In this document: positions 36,120-45,115 of the stretch, piece by piece
How positions within the stretch are numbered: the first letter of the stretch is position 1
Layout: each line of letters opens with the position of its first letter
Source of the DNA: Cupriavidus sp. EM10
GTDB taxonomy: Bacteria; Pseudomonadota; Gammaproteobacteria; Burkholderiales; Burkholderiaceae
Length of the DNA: 64,000 nt
Direction: 5' to 3'
NCBI RefSeq assembly: GCF_018729255.1
Contig: NZ_CP076061.1
Span: forward strand, 806,001-870,000
The notes under the pieces: model-generated
Seen by the model: the letters and a program-made list of their open reading frames with translations, nothing else
Told to the model about the DNA's origin: nothing
Database searches by the model: none
Made by a program: the position numbers and the translations under genes

Positions 36120-36146
36120 GGCATTTCAGGCAAATCAGGAAATGCC
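36120..36146. promoter_or_regulatory. Inverted repeat touching the MarR start codon
   Basis: GGCATTTC (36120-36127) and GAAATGCC (36139-36146) form a perfect 8-bp dyad with an 11-bp spacer directly against the GTG start of the MarR gene. Suits an autoregulatory operator, or a hairpin hiding the start of a leaderless transcript. Confidence 0.5.
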
Positions 36147-36164
36147 AATGTATCTGAGGCGTCA

Positions 36165-36197
36165 GAAAAAGAAAAGGACGCCCCAAGAGGGGTGTCC
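36165..36197 (-). terminator. Terminator of the two-component operon
   Basis: Stem GGACaCCCC / GGGGcGTCC with a four-base loop, followed on the minus strand by TTTTCTTTTT. It lies 65 bp after the histidine kinase stop at 36262. Confidence 0.85.
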
Positions 36198-36261
36198 GTC
36201 GATCTCCAGCCGTGCGGCCCGACGTTTCAGATAAGGGCGCCGCCAACGGTTTCAGCCGACG

Positions 36262-37570
36262 TCACGCCGGCAGCGACACCACCACCTCCAGCCCGCCCCC
36301 TGGCGCTCGCGGAACGAAAGAACGCCGCCATGCAACCGCGCGATCCGGTCGACGATGGCCAGCCCCAGCCCAGTGCCGCCCTCGCCGTGCGTATTGCTGC
36401 CCCGGCTGAACGGGGCGCGCAACTGCTCCAGCTCGGCCGCACCCAGCCCGGCGCCGCGATCGCAGATCGCCACATGGGCGTGCTGGCCGTCCTGCCAGGT
36501 GCGTACGAACAGGCCCGTCTTGCCGTACTTGATCGCGTTCTGCATCAGGTTCATCAGCATGCGCAGCATGCTGGTGGGCCGATAGACAACCGGGCGCAGC
36601 GGCCCCAGGTCCAGTTCGAATTCGTGCCCCAGGCCCGCGAAATCGGCGGCCAGCTGGCTGACCAGCGCGTTGAGGTCGCCAGGCTGCGGGGCCTCTTTCT
36701 CGCCACTGCCGGCGTAGTCCATGAACTGCTGCAGGATCATGTCGATGTGATCGAGATACCCTTCCACCGACGCCACGAACGCGTCGTCGGTGCCACGCGG
36801 CATCGTCATGGCCATGGCCAGGCGCAGCTTGGTCAGCGGCGTGCGGATGTCGTGCGACACCCCCGCCAGCATCAGCGCGCGCGTCTTCTCGGCCTGCTGC
36901 AGGGCATCCGTCATGTCGTTGAAGGCCCGGCTGACCTCGGCGATTTCCGTGGGGCCATCGGTCGGCAGGGCATCGGGGATCTCGCCGGCATGGATGCGGT
37001 TGGCGGCCTGCGCCAGGTGCTGCAGCGGCCGGTTGATATGGCGCTGCAGCAGGTAGCCGGTCAGCGCCGCCAGCAGGCCAAGCGCCGCCGACAGCGCAAT
37101 CGCGGCGGTGATGCCGCTGGCCTGTGCGTCGGCCGTCATCGGCAGCGCGATCCACGTGGGCGACCCGGCCGCGTGCACCTGGATCCAGAGCTTCTCGTCT
37201 TCCTCGCCCCTTGCCAGCGCACGTCGGTATCGCGCGCCAGATCGCGCCGCAGCGCGCGCATGAACACATCGCGCTGCCAGGTGCGGAACGGGTGGGCGGC
37301 ATCGGCGCCAACGGGATCGTCCGGCGGGGGCTCGCTCTGGCCGCCCATGCGCGCTACGGCCGCGTGGGCCTCGGCGGACGGCATCGTGCCGAGCGCCCGG
37401 TCCATCAGCATGACGTAGTGCGAAAACACGGCGGCGGCCCGCTCCACGCGCGGGCGCTGCACATGGTGCAGCAGCACGAACAGCGAGCAGGCCTGCGTCA
37501 GGAAGACCAGGATCACCAGCAGGACGATATTGCGCGCCAGCAGCGAACGTGGCAGCACGCGGACCATCAT
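36262..37570 (-). CDS. EnvZ-like sensor histidine kinase, frame broken by two missing bases
   Basis: About 436 residues after repair. TM1 (LLARNIVLLVILVFLTQACS) and TM2 (TAAIALSAALGLLAALTGYL) flank a periplasmic domain; a HAMP domain, the H-box VSHDIRTPLTKLRLAMAM, N-box LMNLMQNAIKYGKTG and G-box GGTGLGLAIVDRIARLHGG follow. Breaks lie at about 37212 (after TDVRWQG) and 36300 (FRERQG to GGLEVVVSLPA), both in G runs; the length is two bases short of a multiple of three. The start overlaps the response-regulator stop by 4 bp (ATGA), so the pair is translationally coupled. Confidence 0.9.
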
Positions 37571-38280
37571 GCGTCCACGCCGGCCACCAGCATGTAGCCG
37601 ACGCCCCAGACGGTCTTGATGAAGCGTGGCTTGGACGGATCTTCCTCGACGATCTGGCGCAGCCGCAGGATCTGCACGTCGATGCTGCGGTCCAGTGCAT
37701 CATGGTCGCGGCCCCGGGCGCGCGCCAGCAGGTTCTCGCGGCTGACCGCCCGGTTGGGCGACGAGCCCAGCGCGTGCAGCAACAGCATCTGGGCCGAATG
37801 GACTTCCACGGGCGCGCCGCCGCGCGTCAGCGTCTGCTTGCCGACATCGAAGCGGAATTCGCCGAAACTCAGGGTCTGGCTGGTCACCGTGGGGTCGCCC
37901 GAGGCAATCTTCTGGCGCCGCAGCAGGGCCCGGATGCGGGCCACCAGTTCATCGGGCAGGAAGGGCTTGGCCAGGTAGTCGTCGGCACCGGTATCGAGGC
38001 CCACCACGCGGTCGGCCGGGTCGCCCTTGGCCGTCAGCATCAGGATGGGCATGGTCTGGCCCTCGGCCCGCAGCCTGCGGCAGATGGTGAGACCGTCCTC
38101 GGGTTCCATCATCAGGTCCAGCACCAGCAGGTCGTACGGTTCGCGCTGCAGGTAGCGGTTGAGTTGCTTGCCGTCGGCCACGGCCTTTACCTGGAAGCCA
38201 TGGCCGGTCAGAAAGCGCTGCAGCATGTTGCGCAGCTCGGCCTCGTCATCGAGCACGATGATGCGGTGTGCCTGCTCCAT
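37567..38280 (-). CDS. OmpR-family response regulator
   Basis: 237 residues. The receiver has the acidic pocket VLDDEAE, phospho-acceptor Asp in LLVLDLMMEPEDG and Lys in DDYLAKPF. The C-terminal winged helix contains SRENLLARARGRDHDALDRS and VDVQILRLRQIVEED, with GVGYML at the end as in OmpR. CGGAGACACGGC precedes the ATG. It precedes its kinase and follows the EF-hand gene by 30 bp, all on the minus strand. The signal is unknown. Confidence 0.95.
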   Translation of the reverse strand: MEQAHRIIVLDDEAELRNMLQRFLTGHGFQVKAVADGKQLNRYLQREPYDLLVLDLMMEPEDGLTICRRLRAEGQTMPILMLTAKGDPADRVVGLDTGADDYLAKPFLPDELVARIRALLRRQKIASGDPTVTSQTLSFGEFRFDVGKQTLTRGGAPVEVHSAQMLLLHALGSSPNRAVSRENLLARARGRDHDALDRSIDVQILRLRQIVEEDPSKPRFIKTVWGVGYMLVAGVDA

Positions 38281-38310
38281 GCCGTGTCTCCGGTTCTCCT
38301 GCTTGTCGCC

Positions 38311-38613
38311 TCAACGCGACCGCATGCGCTGCGCCATGAACGCCTCGATCTGCGGCAGTGTCAGGTAGCCGGCGTGGTGCGTATCGATCTCGTCGAAGTG
38401 GCGCGCCACCATCGGCATGCCCGCCTGCGCCTGCTCGCGCGTCAGCTTGCCGTCACGCGTGGTGTTGGCGTTGGCAAAGCGGGTCTGCAGCTGCGACAGC
38501 ACCTGCTCGGTGCGCTCCATGCGGTTCTCGCCGCCGCCACCGCCTGTCATGCCCTGCGCACTGGCTCCTGCAGAAACAATACACAAGATCATTACCGTGA
38601 TCATCTTCTTCAT
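38311..38613 (-). CDS. Small exported EF-hand protein
   Basis: 100 residues. A signal peptide (MKKMITVMILCIVSAGASAQ) is followed by a Gly-rich stretch and two EF-hand-like loops, near 48-59 (NANTTRDGKLTRE) and 77-88 (DTHHAGYLTLPQIE). The first keeps Asp/Asn/Gly at expected calcium positions; the second is degenerate. It lies 30 bp before the response regulator, so it is likely first in an operon with the two-component genes. A calcium or metal sensing link is an inference. Confidence 0.82.
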   Translation of the reverse strand: MKKMITVMILCIVSAGASAQGMTGGGGGENRMERTEQVLSQLQTRFANANTTRDGKLTREQAQAGMPMVARHFDEIDTHHAGYLTLPQIEAFMAQRMRSR

Positions 38614-38705
38614 GATGGAACTCCGTTGGTTTGCCGACACCTGGCGTGCTGCCGCTGCCGGCGGTTTGAAATCCGATGGACGCGGCCGAGGCCGCTCAGT
38701 CGCGC

Positions 38706-39616
38706 TCAGGCGTAGTGCGCCGGTACCCAGATGCCGCCCACCCAGTGGCCCGGCACCAGCACCGCCACCCGGGCCGGCGCCACGTAGACCGGTGGCGGCA
38801 CCACCACGATGGGCGCCACGCGCACCGGCGGTGGCGGCGTCACCACGGGCGCCGGCACCACCACCACCGGCGGCGGCGGCAGGACGGCCGGAGCCGGGGC
38901 AACCACCGCGACCGGCGCGGGCGGCGGCACCACCACGGCCAGCGGCGGGGTGGCGGCAGGTAGACCGGTGCCGTGCCCACCACGACCGTGGTGCTGGTGC
39001 CGGTGCTGACCGTCGACCCGTGATAGACCGTACTGCCGCCGCCGGTGGTAACCACGCCCGGGGCCACGCGGGTGGCACTGCCGGAGTGTGTGACGCTGCC
39101 ACCATAGCTGTTGCTGACGGTGCCGGAGCGGTCGCACGTATTGCCGGCGCAGCTGGTGCCGGCCGAGTGGTTCCAGCTGTTGCCGTTGCCGCCCGTCACG
39201 GTGCCCGACGAGCTGTACTGCCCCGGGGCGTCGCGCGTCACGCTGCCATTGGTGCTGGCCGTGCGGCCGTTCGATCCGGTCATGTCGCCGCTATGGCTGC
39301 AGGTGCCGCCCGCGCAGCTGGTGCTGCCGTCGTGCTGTACCGAACGACCGTTCGGACCCACTGCCGTGCCGGAGTTCGAGAACTGGCCCGGTGCGTTGCG
39401 CGTCACGGTGCCGGTGTTGGTGGCCATGCCGCCCCACGGGCCGATGGCGCCGCCGGCATGCGAGCAGCTGCCGCCGCCGCACGACATCGCATGGCCGCCG
39501 CTGAATTCGCCGCGCGGGGTGTAGGCGTTGAAATGGCCACCGCTCCAGGCGAAGGCGGAGGCATTGGCAAGCAGCATCAGCGATCCGGCTGCGGCAATCA
39601 GGAGGCGGTTGGCCAT
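38706..39616 (-). CDS. Secreted 55-residue-repeat protein with Pro/Val tail, frame broken by one missing base
   Basis: About 303 residues after repair. A signal peptide ends near SAFAWSG. Then three units of exactly 55 residues start at Cys51, Cys106 and Cys161: each begins C-S-H-S-G-like, has VTRxAPGQxSxSGT at units 21-34, and ends TSCAGGT before the next Cys. The tail after about residue 210 is Pro/Val rich and ends VPGHWVGGIWVPAHYA. The frame shift is near 38962 (VYLPP to PATPPLAVVV), in a CCGCCACCCC stretch. AGGAGACACACC precedes the ATG. Surface or cell-wall association is inferred; no known domain. Confidence 0.78.
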
Positions 39617-39735
39617 GGTGTGTCTCCTCTCGGTTCGATTCGTTTGACGCGGCGTATCGCGTCGACGGGCTGAACTGTAGGATGCGGATCGCCGGCTGTC
39701 GCCCCGGCATTCATGTCGGGATATGTCATGCCGCG

Positions 39736-39755
39736 CGGGTGACATCGGGTGACAT
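39736..39755. promoter_or_regulatory. Tandem 10-bp repeats CGGGTGACAT
   Basis: Two exact adjacent copies, one helical turn apart, with further TGTCA half-sites at 39713 and 39724. They lie between the divergent repeat-protein gene and mdcR. This looks like a multi-site regulator target; which gene it serves is unclear. Confidence 0.45.
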
Positions 39756-39858
39756 AAATGGCTTGCCGAGCCTGCCCTGATGGGTGCGCCCCGCACATCG
39801 CCGGCCCCCGGTGTGCGATCATCGTGGCCTGTCCCGATTTTCCCCATCGCCCCACGCC

Positions 39859-40785
39859 ATGCCTGAACGCATCAGCGAAGACATCACGTTCCGCAAGCTA
39901 GAAGCGCTGCTCGCGTTCATGGACACGGGCAACCTGGCCAAGGCCGCCGAGGTGCTGGAAGTCAGCACCGTGAGCGTGCACCGGGCACTGCATTCGCTGG
40001 AGGAAGGACTGCGCTGCGCGCTGTTCCGCCACGAGGGCCGCAACCTGCTGCCCACCGAGGCGGCGCACGTGCTGGCCGATGTGGCGCGCGACGTGCTCAA
40101 GACCATGGCCGATGGCGTGCGCATGACGCGCGAGGCCGCCGGCTATTCGGCCGACCAGCTCAAGATTGGCTCGCTGTATTCGCTGACGATCCGCACCGTG
40201 CCGCAGGTGGTAATCGGCATCAAGATGCGCCGGCCCGAGCTGCAGACCGAGCTGGTGCTGGGCTCCAATGCCGACCTGCTCGACAAGCTGCGACAGGGCA
40301 CCATCGACGCCACGCTGATGGGGCTGCCCGAACCCACTGCCGAAATCGAGTCGATCCCGATGTTCGAGGACGATATCTTCTTTGCCACGCCGGCCGATTC
40401 GCACTACGCCAGGCTGCCCGCCGTGGACCTGCGCCAGTGCCGCGACGAGCCGTTCGTCTCGCTGGGCGACGGCTTCGTGACGTCGAGCGGCTTTGCCGAG
40501 GCCTTTCGCATCGCCGATTTCACGCCCAACGTGGTGATGAAGGTGGGCGACATCTTCTCGCTGATGAACCTGGTGGGCGGCGGCATCGGCTACTCGCTGC
40601 TGCCGGGCCGCGTGCGCGACGTCTTCGCGCGCAACGTGGCCTTTGTGCCGCTGACGCCCGACTACGGCATGAAGCAGACCATCGGGCTCAGCTTCCTGCG
40701 CCGCCGCGAACGCGATCCCAACCTGCTGGCGCTGGCCGCCGTCTGCCGCATGCTGACGCAGGCCGGCGGCCGCGCGCCCTGCTGA
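39859..40785 (+). CDS. mdcR: LysR-family malonate-utilisation regulator MdcR
   Basis: 308 residues from the ATG at 39859. The HTH reads FRKLEALLAFMDTGNLAKAA, then VLEVSTVSVHRALHSLEEGL and RCALFRHEGRN, a pattern I associate with MdcR. The effector domain follows. It converges with madM 12 bp away and lies next to the madLM/mdc divergon, supporting the assignment; MdcR activates malonate decarboxylase genes in response to malonate in other proteobacteria. A second LysR gene flanks the other end of the cluster, so some doubt remains. Confidence 0.78.
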   Translation: MPERISEDITFRKLEALLAFMDTGNLAKAAEVLEVSTVSVHRALHSLEEGLRCALFRHEGRNLLPTEAAHVLADVARDVLKTMADGVRMTREAAGYSADQLKIGSLYSLTIRTVPQVVIGIKMRRPELQTELVLGSNADLLDKLRQGTIDATLMGLPEPTAEIESIPMFEDDIFFATPADSHYARLPAVDLRQCRDEPFVSLGDGFVTSSGFAEAFRIADFTPNVVMKVGDIFSLMNLVGGGIGYSLLPGRVRDVFARNVAFVPLTPDYGMKQTIGLSFLRRRERDPNLLALAAVCRMLTQAGGRAPC

Positions 40786-40797
40786 TCGATTGCCGGA

Positions 40798-41580
40798 TCA
40801 GCCACCCACCAGCGCCTTGGTGGCCAGGTACAGCACCGACGGCCCCAGCAGGCAGCCCAGCCCCGTGTGGAACGTGGCAACCAGCGCGCCATAGGGCACC
40901 AGCCGCCGGTCCGTGGCGGCCAGCCCGGCCGAGACCCCGCTGACCGTGCCGGCCAGGCCGCCGAACACCATGGCGGCGCGCGGGTTGTTCAGGCCCAGGA
41001 AACCGGCCGCGAACGGCGTGCCCACCATCACGATGATGGCCTTGATCAGGCCGGTGGCAATCGACAGCGCAATCACGTCGGAGCTGGCCCCGAGTGCCGC
41101 GCCGGTCACGGGGCCGACGATATAGGTCACCGCGCCGGCGCCGATGGTGGTCATGCTGACGGCGTCGCTGTAGCCGAACGCCCGCGCCACCAGCGCACCG
41201 ACGATGAACGGCACCACGGTGCCCAATAGCAGCGACACGGCCCCCACCATGCCCGCCTTGCGCGCCTCTCGCACCTGCACTTCGAAGGCGGTGGCGACGA
41301 TGGCAAAGTCGCGTAGCATGGCGCCGCCCATCAGGCCGATACCCGAGAACAGCGCGAAATCGGCCAGCCCTTTCTCCTTGCCGGTCACCACGCCGCCGTA
41401 ATAGGCCAGCCCGAGGCCGATCATGATGGCGATGGCCGACGCATGCAGCCGCCCCTTGGTCAGCCGCTTTGAAATCTGGGAAGACACCCACATCACGATG
41501 CCAACCGTGGCGAAGGCCGTCACCAGGCCGTTGTGGAGCAGGACGTTGTCGAACATCATGGCCGGCGCAGCGATAGTCAT
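40798..41580 (-). CDS. madM: Malonate transporter subunit MadM
   Basis: 260 residues, very hydrophobic with about eight membrane segments. AGGGAGACC precedes the ATG. Conserved text GLMGGAMLRDFAIVATAFEV and AGAVTYIVGPVTGAALGASS matches MadM. With MadL it forms a sodium-coupled malonate importer first described in Malonomonas rubra. It lies 15 bp behind madL and reads away from mdcA. Confidence 0.92.
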   Translation of the reverse strand: MTIAAPAMMFDNVLLHNGLVTAFATVGIVMWVSSQISKRLTKGRLHASAIAIMIGLGLAYYGGVVTGKEKGLADFALFSGIGLMGGAMLRDFAIVATAFEVQVREARKAGMVGAVSLLLGTVVPFIVGALVARAFGYSDAVSMTTIGAGAVTYIVGPVTGAALGASSDVIALSIATGLIKAIIVMVGTPFAAGFLGLNNPRAAMVFGGLAGTVSGVSAGLAATDRRLVPYGALVATFHTGLGCLLGPSVLYLATKALVGG

Positions 41581-41595
41581 GGCGGTCTCCCTGGA

Positions 41596-41991
41596 TTATT
41601 GCGAAACGGCTTCGGCCGGCAGCGGCGGCAGCGGCTCGTGGTCGCCGGTGCGGCTCAGCAAGGCGATCAGGCACACGCAGGCGCCCACGGCCAGGACGGC
41701 CGCCAGTACCGCCACCGGCCCGCCGCGCAACGCGGCCACCACGTTCTGCTGCGCCGCCATCGCCACCACCACGGGGATGTACATGGCGCCCCAGAATCCC
41801 ACGCCGGCCTCGGTCTCCTTCGGCATCAGGCCCCGGTCGTGCAGGTAGAGCCGGATGAAGATCAGCAGCAGCATGGCGATGCCCACGCCTCCCACGTTCG
41901 ACTTGACGCCGATGGCGGCGCCCAGCAGGTCGCCCAGGTACAGGCCGACCAGGTGGCAGATGGCTAGTAAAGCGGTTCCGTAGATGATCAT
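41596..41991 (-). CDS. madL: Malonate transporter subunit MadL
   Basis: 131 residues starting MIIYGTALLAICHLVGLYLG at 41991 with CGGAGACAACC upstream; four hydrophobic segments. GVKSNVGGVGIAMLLLIFIR is characteristic. It is the first gene of madLM, divergent from mdcA across a 253-bp regulatory region. An in-frame ATG at 42042 would add 17 unconserved residues. Confidence 0.92.
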   Translation of the reverse strand: MIIYGTALLAICHLVGLYLGDLLGAAIGVKSNVGGVGIAMLLLIFIRLYLHDRGLMPKETEAGVGFWGAMYIPVVVAMAAQQNVVAALRGGPVAVLAAVLAVGACVCLIALLSRTGDHEPLPPLPAEAVSQ

Positions 41992-42077
41992 GGTTGTCTC
42001 CGGTTGGTGTTGTGAGCGCCGCATCCCCGGTGGGGCGGACATTTGCAGACAACTCTAGGAAGGGCGGCGCGCCGCAT

Positions 42078-42185
42078 CAATCAACCAGCGGCGCACGATC
42101 GTTACGGTCCGGCTAATCGTCCGGTTAGCCTCCCGCTAATCGTTTAGTTACGCCCGCCGTAACGGTCCGTCGCCGACGTTGATTG
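42078..42185. promoter_or_regulatory. Symmetric mad/mdc divergent control region
   Basis: Nested inverted repeats share one centre near 42132: CAATCAAC (42078-42085) with GTTGATTG (42178-42185), and GTTACGG (42101-42107) with CCGTAAC (42157-42163). Beside the centre lies GGCTAA-N8-TTAGCC at 42111-42130. The region separates madL and mdcA, so these are probably MdcR sites acting in both directions. Confidence 0.6.
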
Positions 42186-42244
42186 TTCGCCAGCCGCCGC
42201 GTGGCCTATCTTTGCCGTAACGACCGCAGCACACCGGAGACGCC

Positions 42245-43902
42245 ATGCTGAACCCGATACCGGAACGACAATGGGACACGCGCCGCACCGAGAAGCGGCG
42301 CCGCCAGGACCTGGGCGCGAAGATCGCCACGGGCAAGGTGGTGCCCACCGGCGACATCGTGCGATTCCTCGAAGCCATTGCCGCCCCGGCGACCGCGTGG
42401 TGCTGGAAGGCAACAACCAGAAGCAGGCCGATTTCCTGTCGCGGGCGCTGGCCGAGGCCGATCCGGCGCGCCTGCATGACCTGCACATGATCATCCCGAG
42501 CGTGAGCCGGGTGGAGCACCTGGACCTGTTCGAGCGCGGCATCGCCCGCAAGCTCGACTTTGCCTATGCCGGCGCCCAGAGCGTGCGGATCTCGCAGTTC
42601 CTGGAAGACGGGCTGCTGGAAGTAGGCGCCATCCACACCTATATCGAGCTGTATTCGCGGCTCTATGTCGACCTGACGCCGCACATCGTACTGACGGCCG
42701 GCTACAAGGCCGACCGCGACGGCAACCTGTACACGGGCCCGAGCACCGAGGATTCGCCGGCGCTGGTGGAAGCCGCCGCGTTCCGCGACGGCATCGTGAT
42801 CGCCCAGGTCAACGAGATCGTCGACGACCCGGCCGACCTGCCGCGCGTGGATATCCCCGGCTCCTGGATCGACTACGTGGTGCAGTCCGACAAGCCGTTC
42901 TTTTGCGAGCCGCTGTTCACGCGCGACCCGCGCCTGATCAAGCCGGTGCACATCCTGATGGCGATGATGGCCATCCGTGGCATCTACGAGCGCCACAACG
43001 TGCAGTCGCTGAACCACGGCATCGGCTTCAACACCGCCGCCATCGAGCTGATCCTGCCCACCTACGGCGAGCAGCTGGGCCTGAAGGGCAAGATCTGCAA
43101 GTACTGGACGCTGAATCCGCACCCGACGCTGATCCCGGCCATCGAATCGGGCTGGGTGGAAAGCGTGCACAGCTTCGGCAGCGAACTGGGCATGGAAGAC
43201 TACGTGGCCGCGCGGCCCGACGTGTTTTTCACCGGTCGCGACGGCAGCATGCGTTCCAATCGCGCACTGTGCCAGCTGGCCGGCCAGTACGCGGTGGACC
43301 TGTTCATCGGCTCCACGCTGCAGATCGACGGCGACGGCCATTCGTCGACCGTCACGCGCGGCCGGCTGTCCGGCTTTGGCGGGGCGCCGAACATGGGCCA
43401 CAACCCGGGCGGCCGCCGTCACGCCACGCCCGCCTGGCTGGACCTGATCGAGACCGACGACCCGCTGGCCCGGGGCCGCAAGCTGGTGGTGCAGATGGTG
43501 GAAACGTTCCAGGCCGGCGGCAAGCCGACCTTCGTGGAATCGATGGATGCCGTGCAGGTGGCCAAGGACAGCGGCATGCCGCTGGCGCCGGTCATGATCT
43601 ACGGCGACGACGTCACGCACGTGCTGACCGAGGAAGGCATTGCCTACCTCTACAAGGCGCGCTCGCTGGAAGAACGGCGCCGCATGATCGCCGCCGTGGC
43701 CGGCGTCACGCCCATCGGCATGCGACACGACCCGGCCACCACGCGCCAGATGCGTAGCGACGGCCTGATCGCCCTGCCCGAAGACCTTGGCGTGCATCGC
43801 GCGCAGGCCTCGCGCTCGCTGCTGGCGGCACGCAGCATGGCTGACCTGGTGGAATGGTCTGGCGGCCTGTACAGCCCGCCGGCCCGCTTCAGGAGCTGGT
43901 AA
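42245..43902 (+). CDS. mdcA: Malonate decarboxylase alpha subunit, frame broken by one missing base
   Basis: 552 residues after repair. MdcA transfers the acyl carrier protein between acetyl and malonate (acetyl-S-ACP:malonate ACP transferase), a CoA-transferase-like enzyme. The start MLNPIPERQWDTRRTEKR is typical and CCGGAGACGCC precedes it. At about 42384 (FLEAIA, then PGDRVVLEGNNQKQADF) one base is missing in GCCGCCCC. Later conserved stretches include FNTAAIELILPTYGEQLGLK and SGFGGAPNMGHNPGGRRHAT. Its stop overlaps the mdcB start (TAATG). Confidence 0.95.
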
Positions 43903-44807
43903 TGGCCGCGCTCTCGCCGCTTCTCCCGCTCTTTCACGACGACGCCTCCGCGCTGGCCAGCGCCGTCGGCGACCTGGCCGTGGCCGTGCTGGTCGACGAA
44001 GCCACGCTGGCGCCCAAGCCCGGCCTTGTCGATGCACGCAGCAACGGCGCCCATGCCGACATGTCGCTGCCGCTGATGATCGCTTCCGCCCACAGCCTGC
44101 GCAATGGCTTCGTGGCCATGGCGCAGGCCGGACAGCAGGCGCGCCGCATCGACGTGGCGCTGCGCGAGCGGCTTGGCGCGCTGGGCCGCGACGCCGAAGC
44201 GGCCATGCTGCGCGCAACCGGCAACGTCAACACGCACCGTGGCGCGATCTGGGCGTTGGGCCTGCTGGCCGGTGCGGCCGGCTGGCTCGGCAAGACGCGC
44301 GGCACCGTGCCCCATGCCCCGGCCATCGCCCGGATCGCTGCCGTGATCGCGCGCCTGCCCGACCGCCATCGCCCGGCGCATACCGGCAACAAGGGCGAAC
44401 TGGCACGCGCCGCGTACGGTGTGGGCGGCGCACGCGAACAGGCCGAAGCCGGCTTTCCGCGCGTGATGGGCATTGGCCTGCCAGCGCTGCGCGAGGCTCG
44501 CGCACGCGGCGATGCCGAGCCCACGGCCCAGGTCAACGCGCTGCTGGCCATCATGGCCCGGCTCGACGACACCTGCGTGCTGGCGCGCGCGGGCCTGGCC
44601 GGCCTGGCCGATGTGCAGGCCGGCGCAGAGGCCGTGCTCGACGCGGGCGGCATCGGCACGCTGGCGGGGCGCCGCCGCCTGCATGACCTCGAAGCGACCA
44701 TGCAGGCGCGCAATGCATCGCCGGGCGGCAGCGCCGACCTGCTGGCCGCCACCCTATTCCTTGACCGGCTCGGCACACTGCCGGCCGTGCAATCTGGAGA
44801 ACACTGA
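43902..44807 (+). CDS. mdcB: Triphosphoribosyl-dephospho-CoA synthase MdcB
   Basis: 301 residues from the ATG that overlaps the mdcA stop. It builds the precursor of the 2'-(5''-phosphoribosyl)-3'-dephospho-CoA prosthetic group. CitG-family motifs: ATLAPKPGLVDARSNGAHAD then MSLPLMIASAHSLRN, NVNTHRGAIWALGLLAGAAG, and RHRPAHTGNKGELARAAYG. Stop TGA overlaps the ATG of mdcC. Confidence 0.94.
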   Translation: MAALSPLLPLFHDDASALASAVGDLAVAVLVDEATLAPKPGLVDARSNGAHADMSLPLMIASAHSLRNGFVAMAQAGQQARRIDVALRERLGALGRDAEAAMLRATGNVNTHRGAIWALGLLAGAAGWLGKTRGTVPHAPAIARIAAVIARLPDRHRPAHTGNKGELARAAYGVGGAREQAEAGFPRVMGIGLPALREARARGDAEPTAQVNALLAIMARLDDTCVLARAGLAGLADVQAGAEAVLDAGGIGTLAGRRRLHDLEATMQARNASPGGSADLLAATLFLDRLGTLPAVQSGEH

Positions 44808-45115
44808 TGGAACAGCTCCGTTTCGAATACGCCGCCGGCAACCCGGCCTCGCACCGCGTGCTGGTGGGCGTGGTGGGGTCGGGCGACCTGGAAGTCATCA
44901 TCGAGCCGGGCGAAGCCGGCAAGACATCGGTTGACGTCACCACGTCGATCAACGGATACGGCCGCGTCTGGGATGCCCAGCTCACCCGCGTATTCAGCGC
45001 CGAGCCGCGCGCCGCGATGAAGATCCGCATCCATGACTTCGGCGCCACGCCCGGCGTGGTGGGCATGCGCCTGGCCGAAGCGTTCGAAGCCCTGGACAGC
45101 AAGGAGCCGACATGA
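44807..45115 (+). CDS. mdcC: Malonate decarboxylase acyl carrier protein MdcC
   Basis: 102 residues. It carries the prosthetic group on Ser25, visible in VGVVGSGDLEV and matching the known modification site in Klebsiella MdcC. It overlaps mdcB by one base and mdcD by four, indicating strict translational coupling. Confidence 0.95.
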   Translation: MEQLRFEYAAGNPASHRVLVGVVGSGDLEVIIEPGEAGKTSVDVTTSINGYGRVWDAQLTRVFSAEPRAAMKIRIHDFGATPGVVGMRLAEAFEALDSKEPT

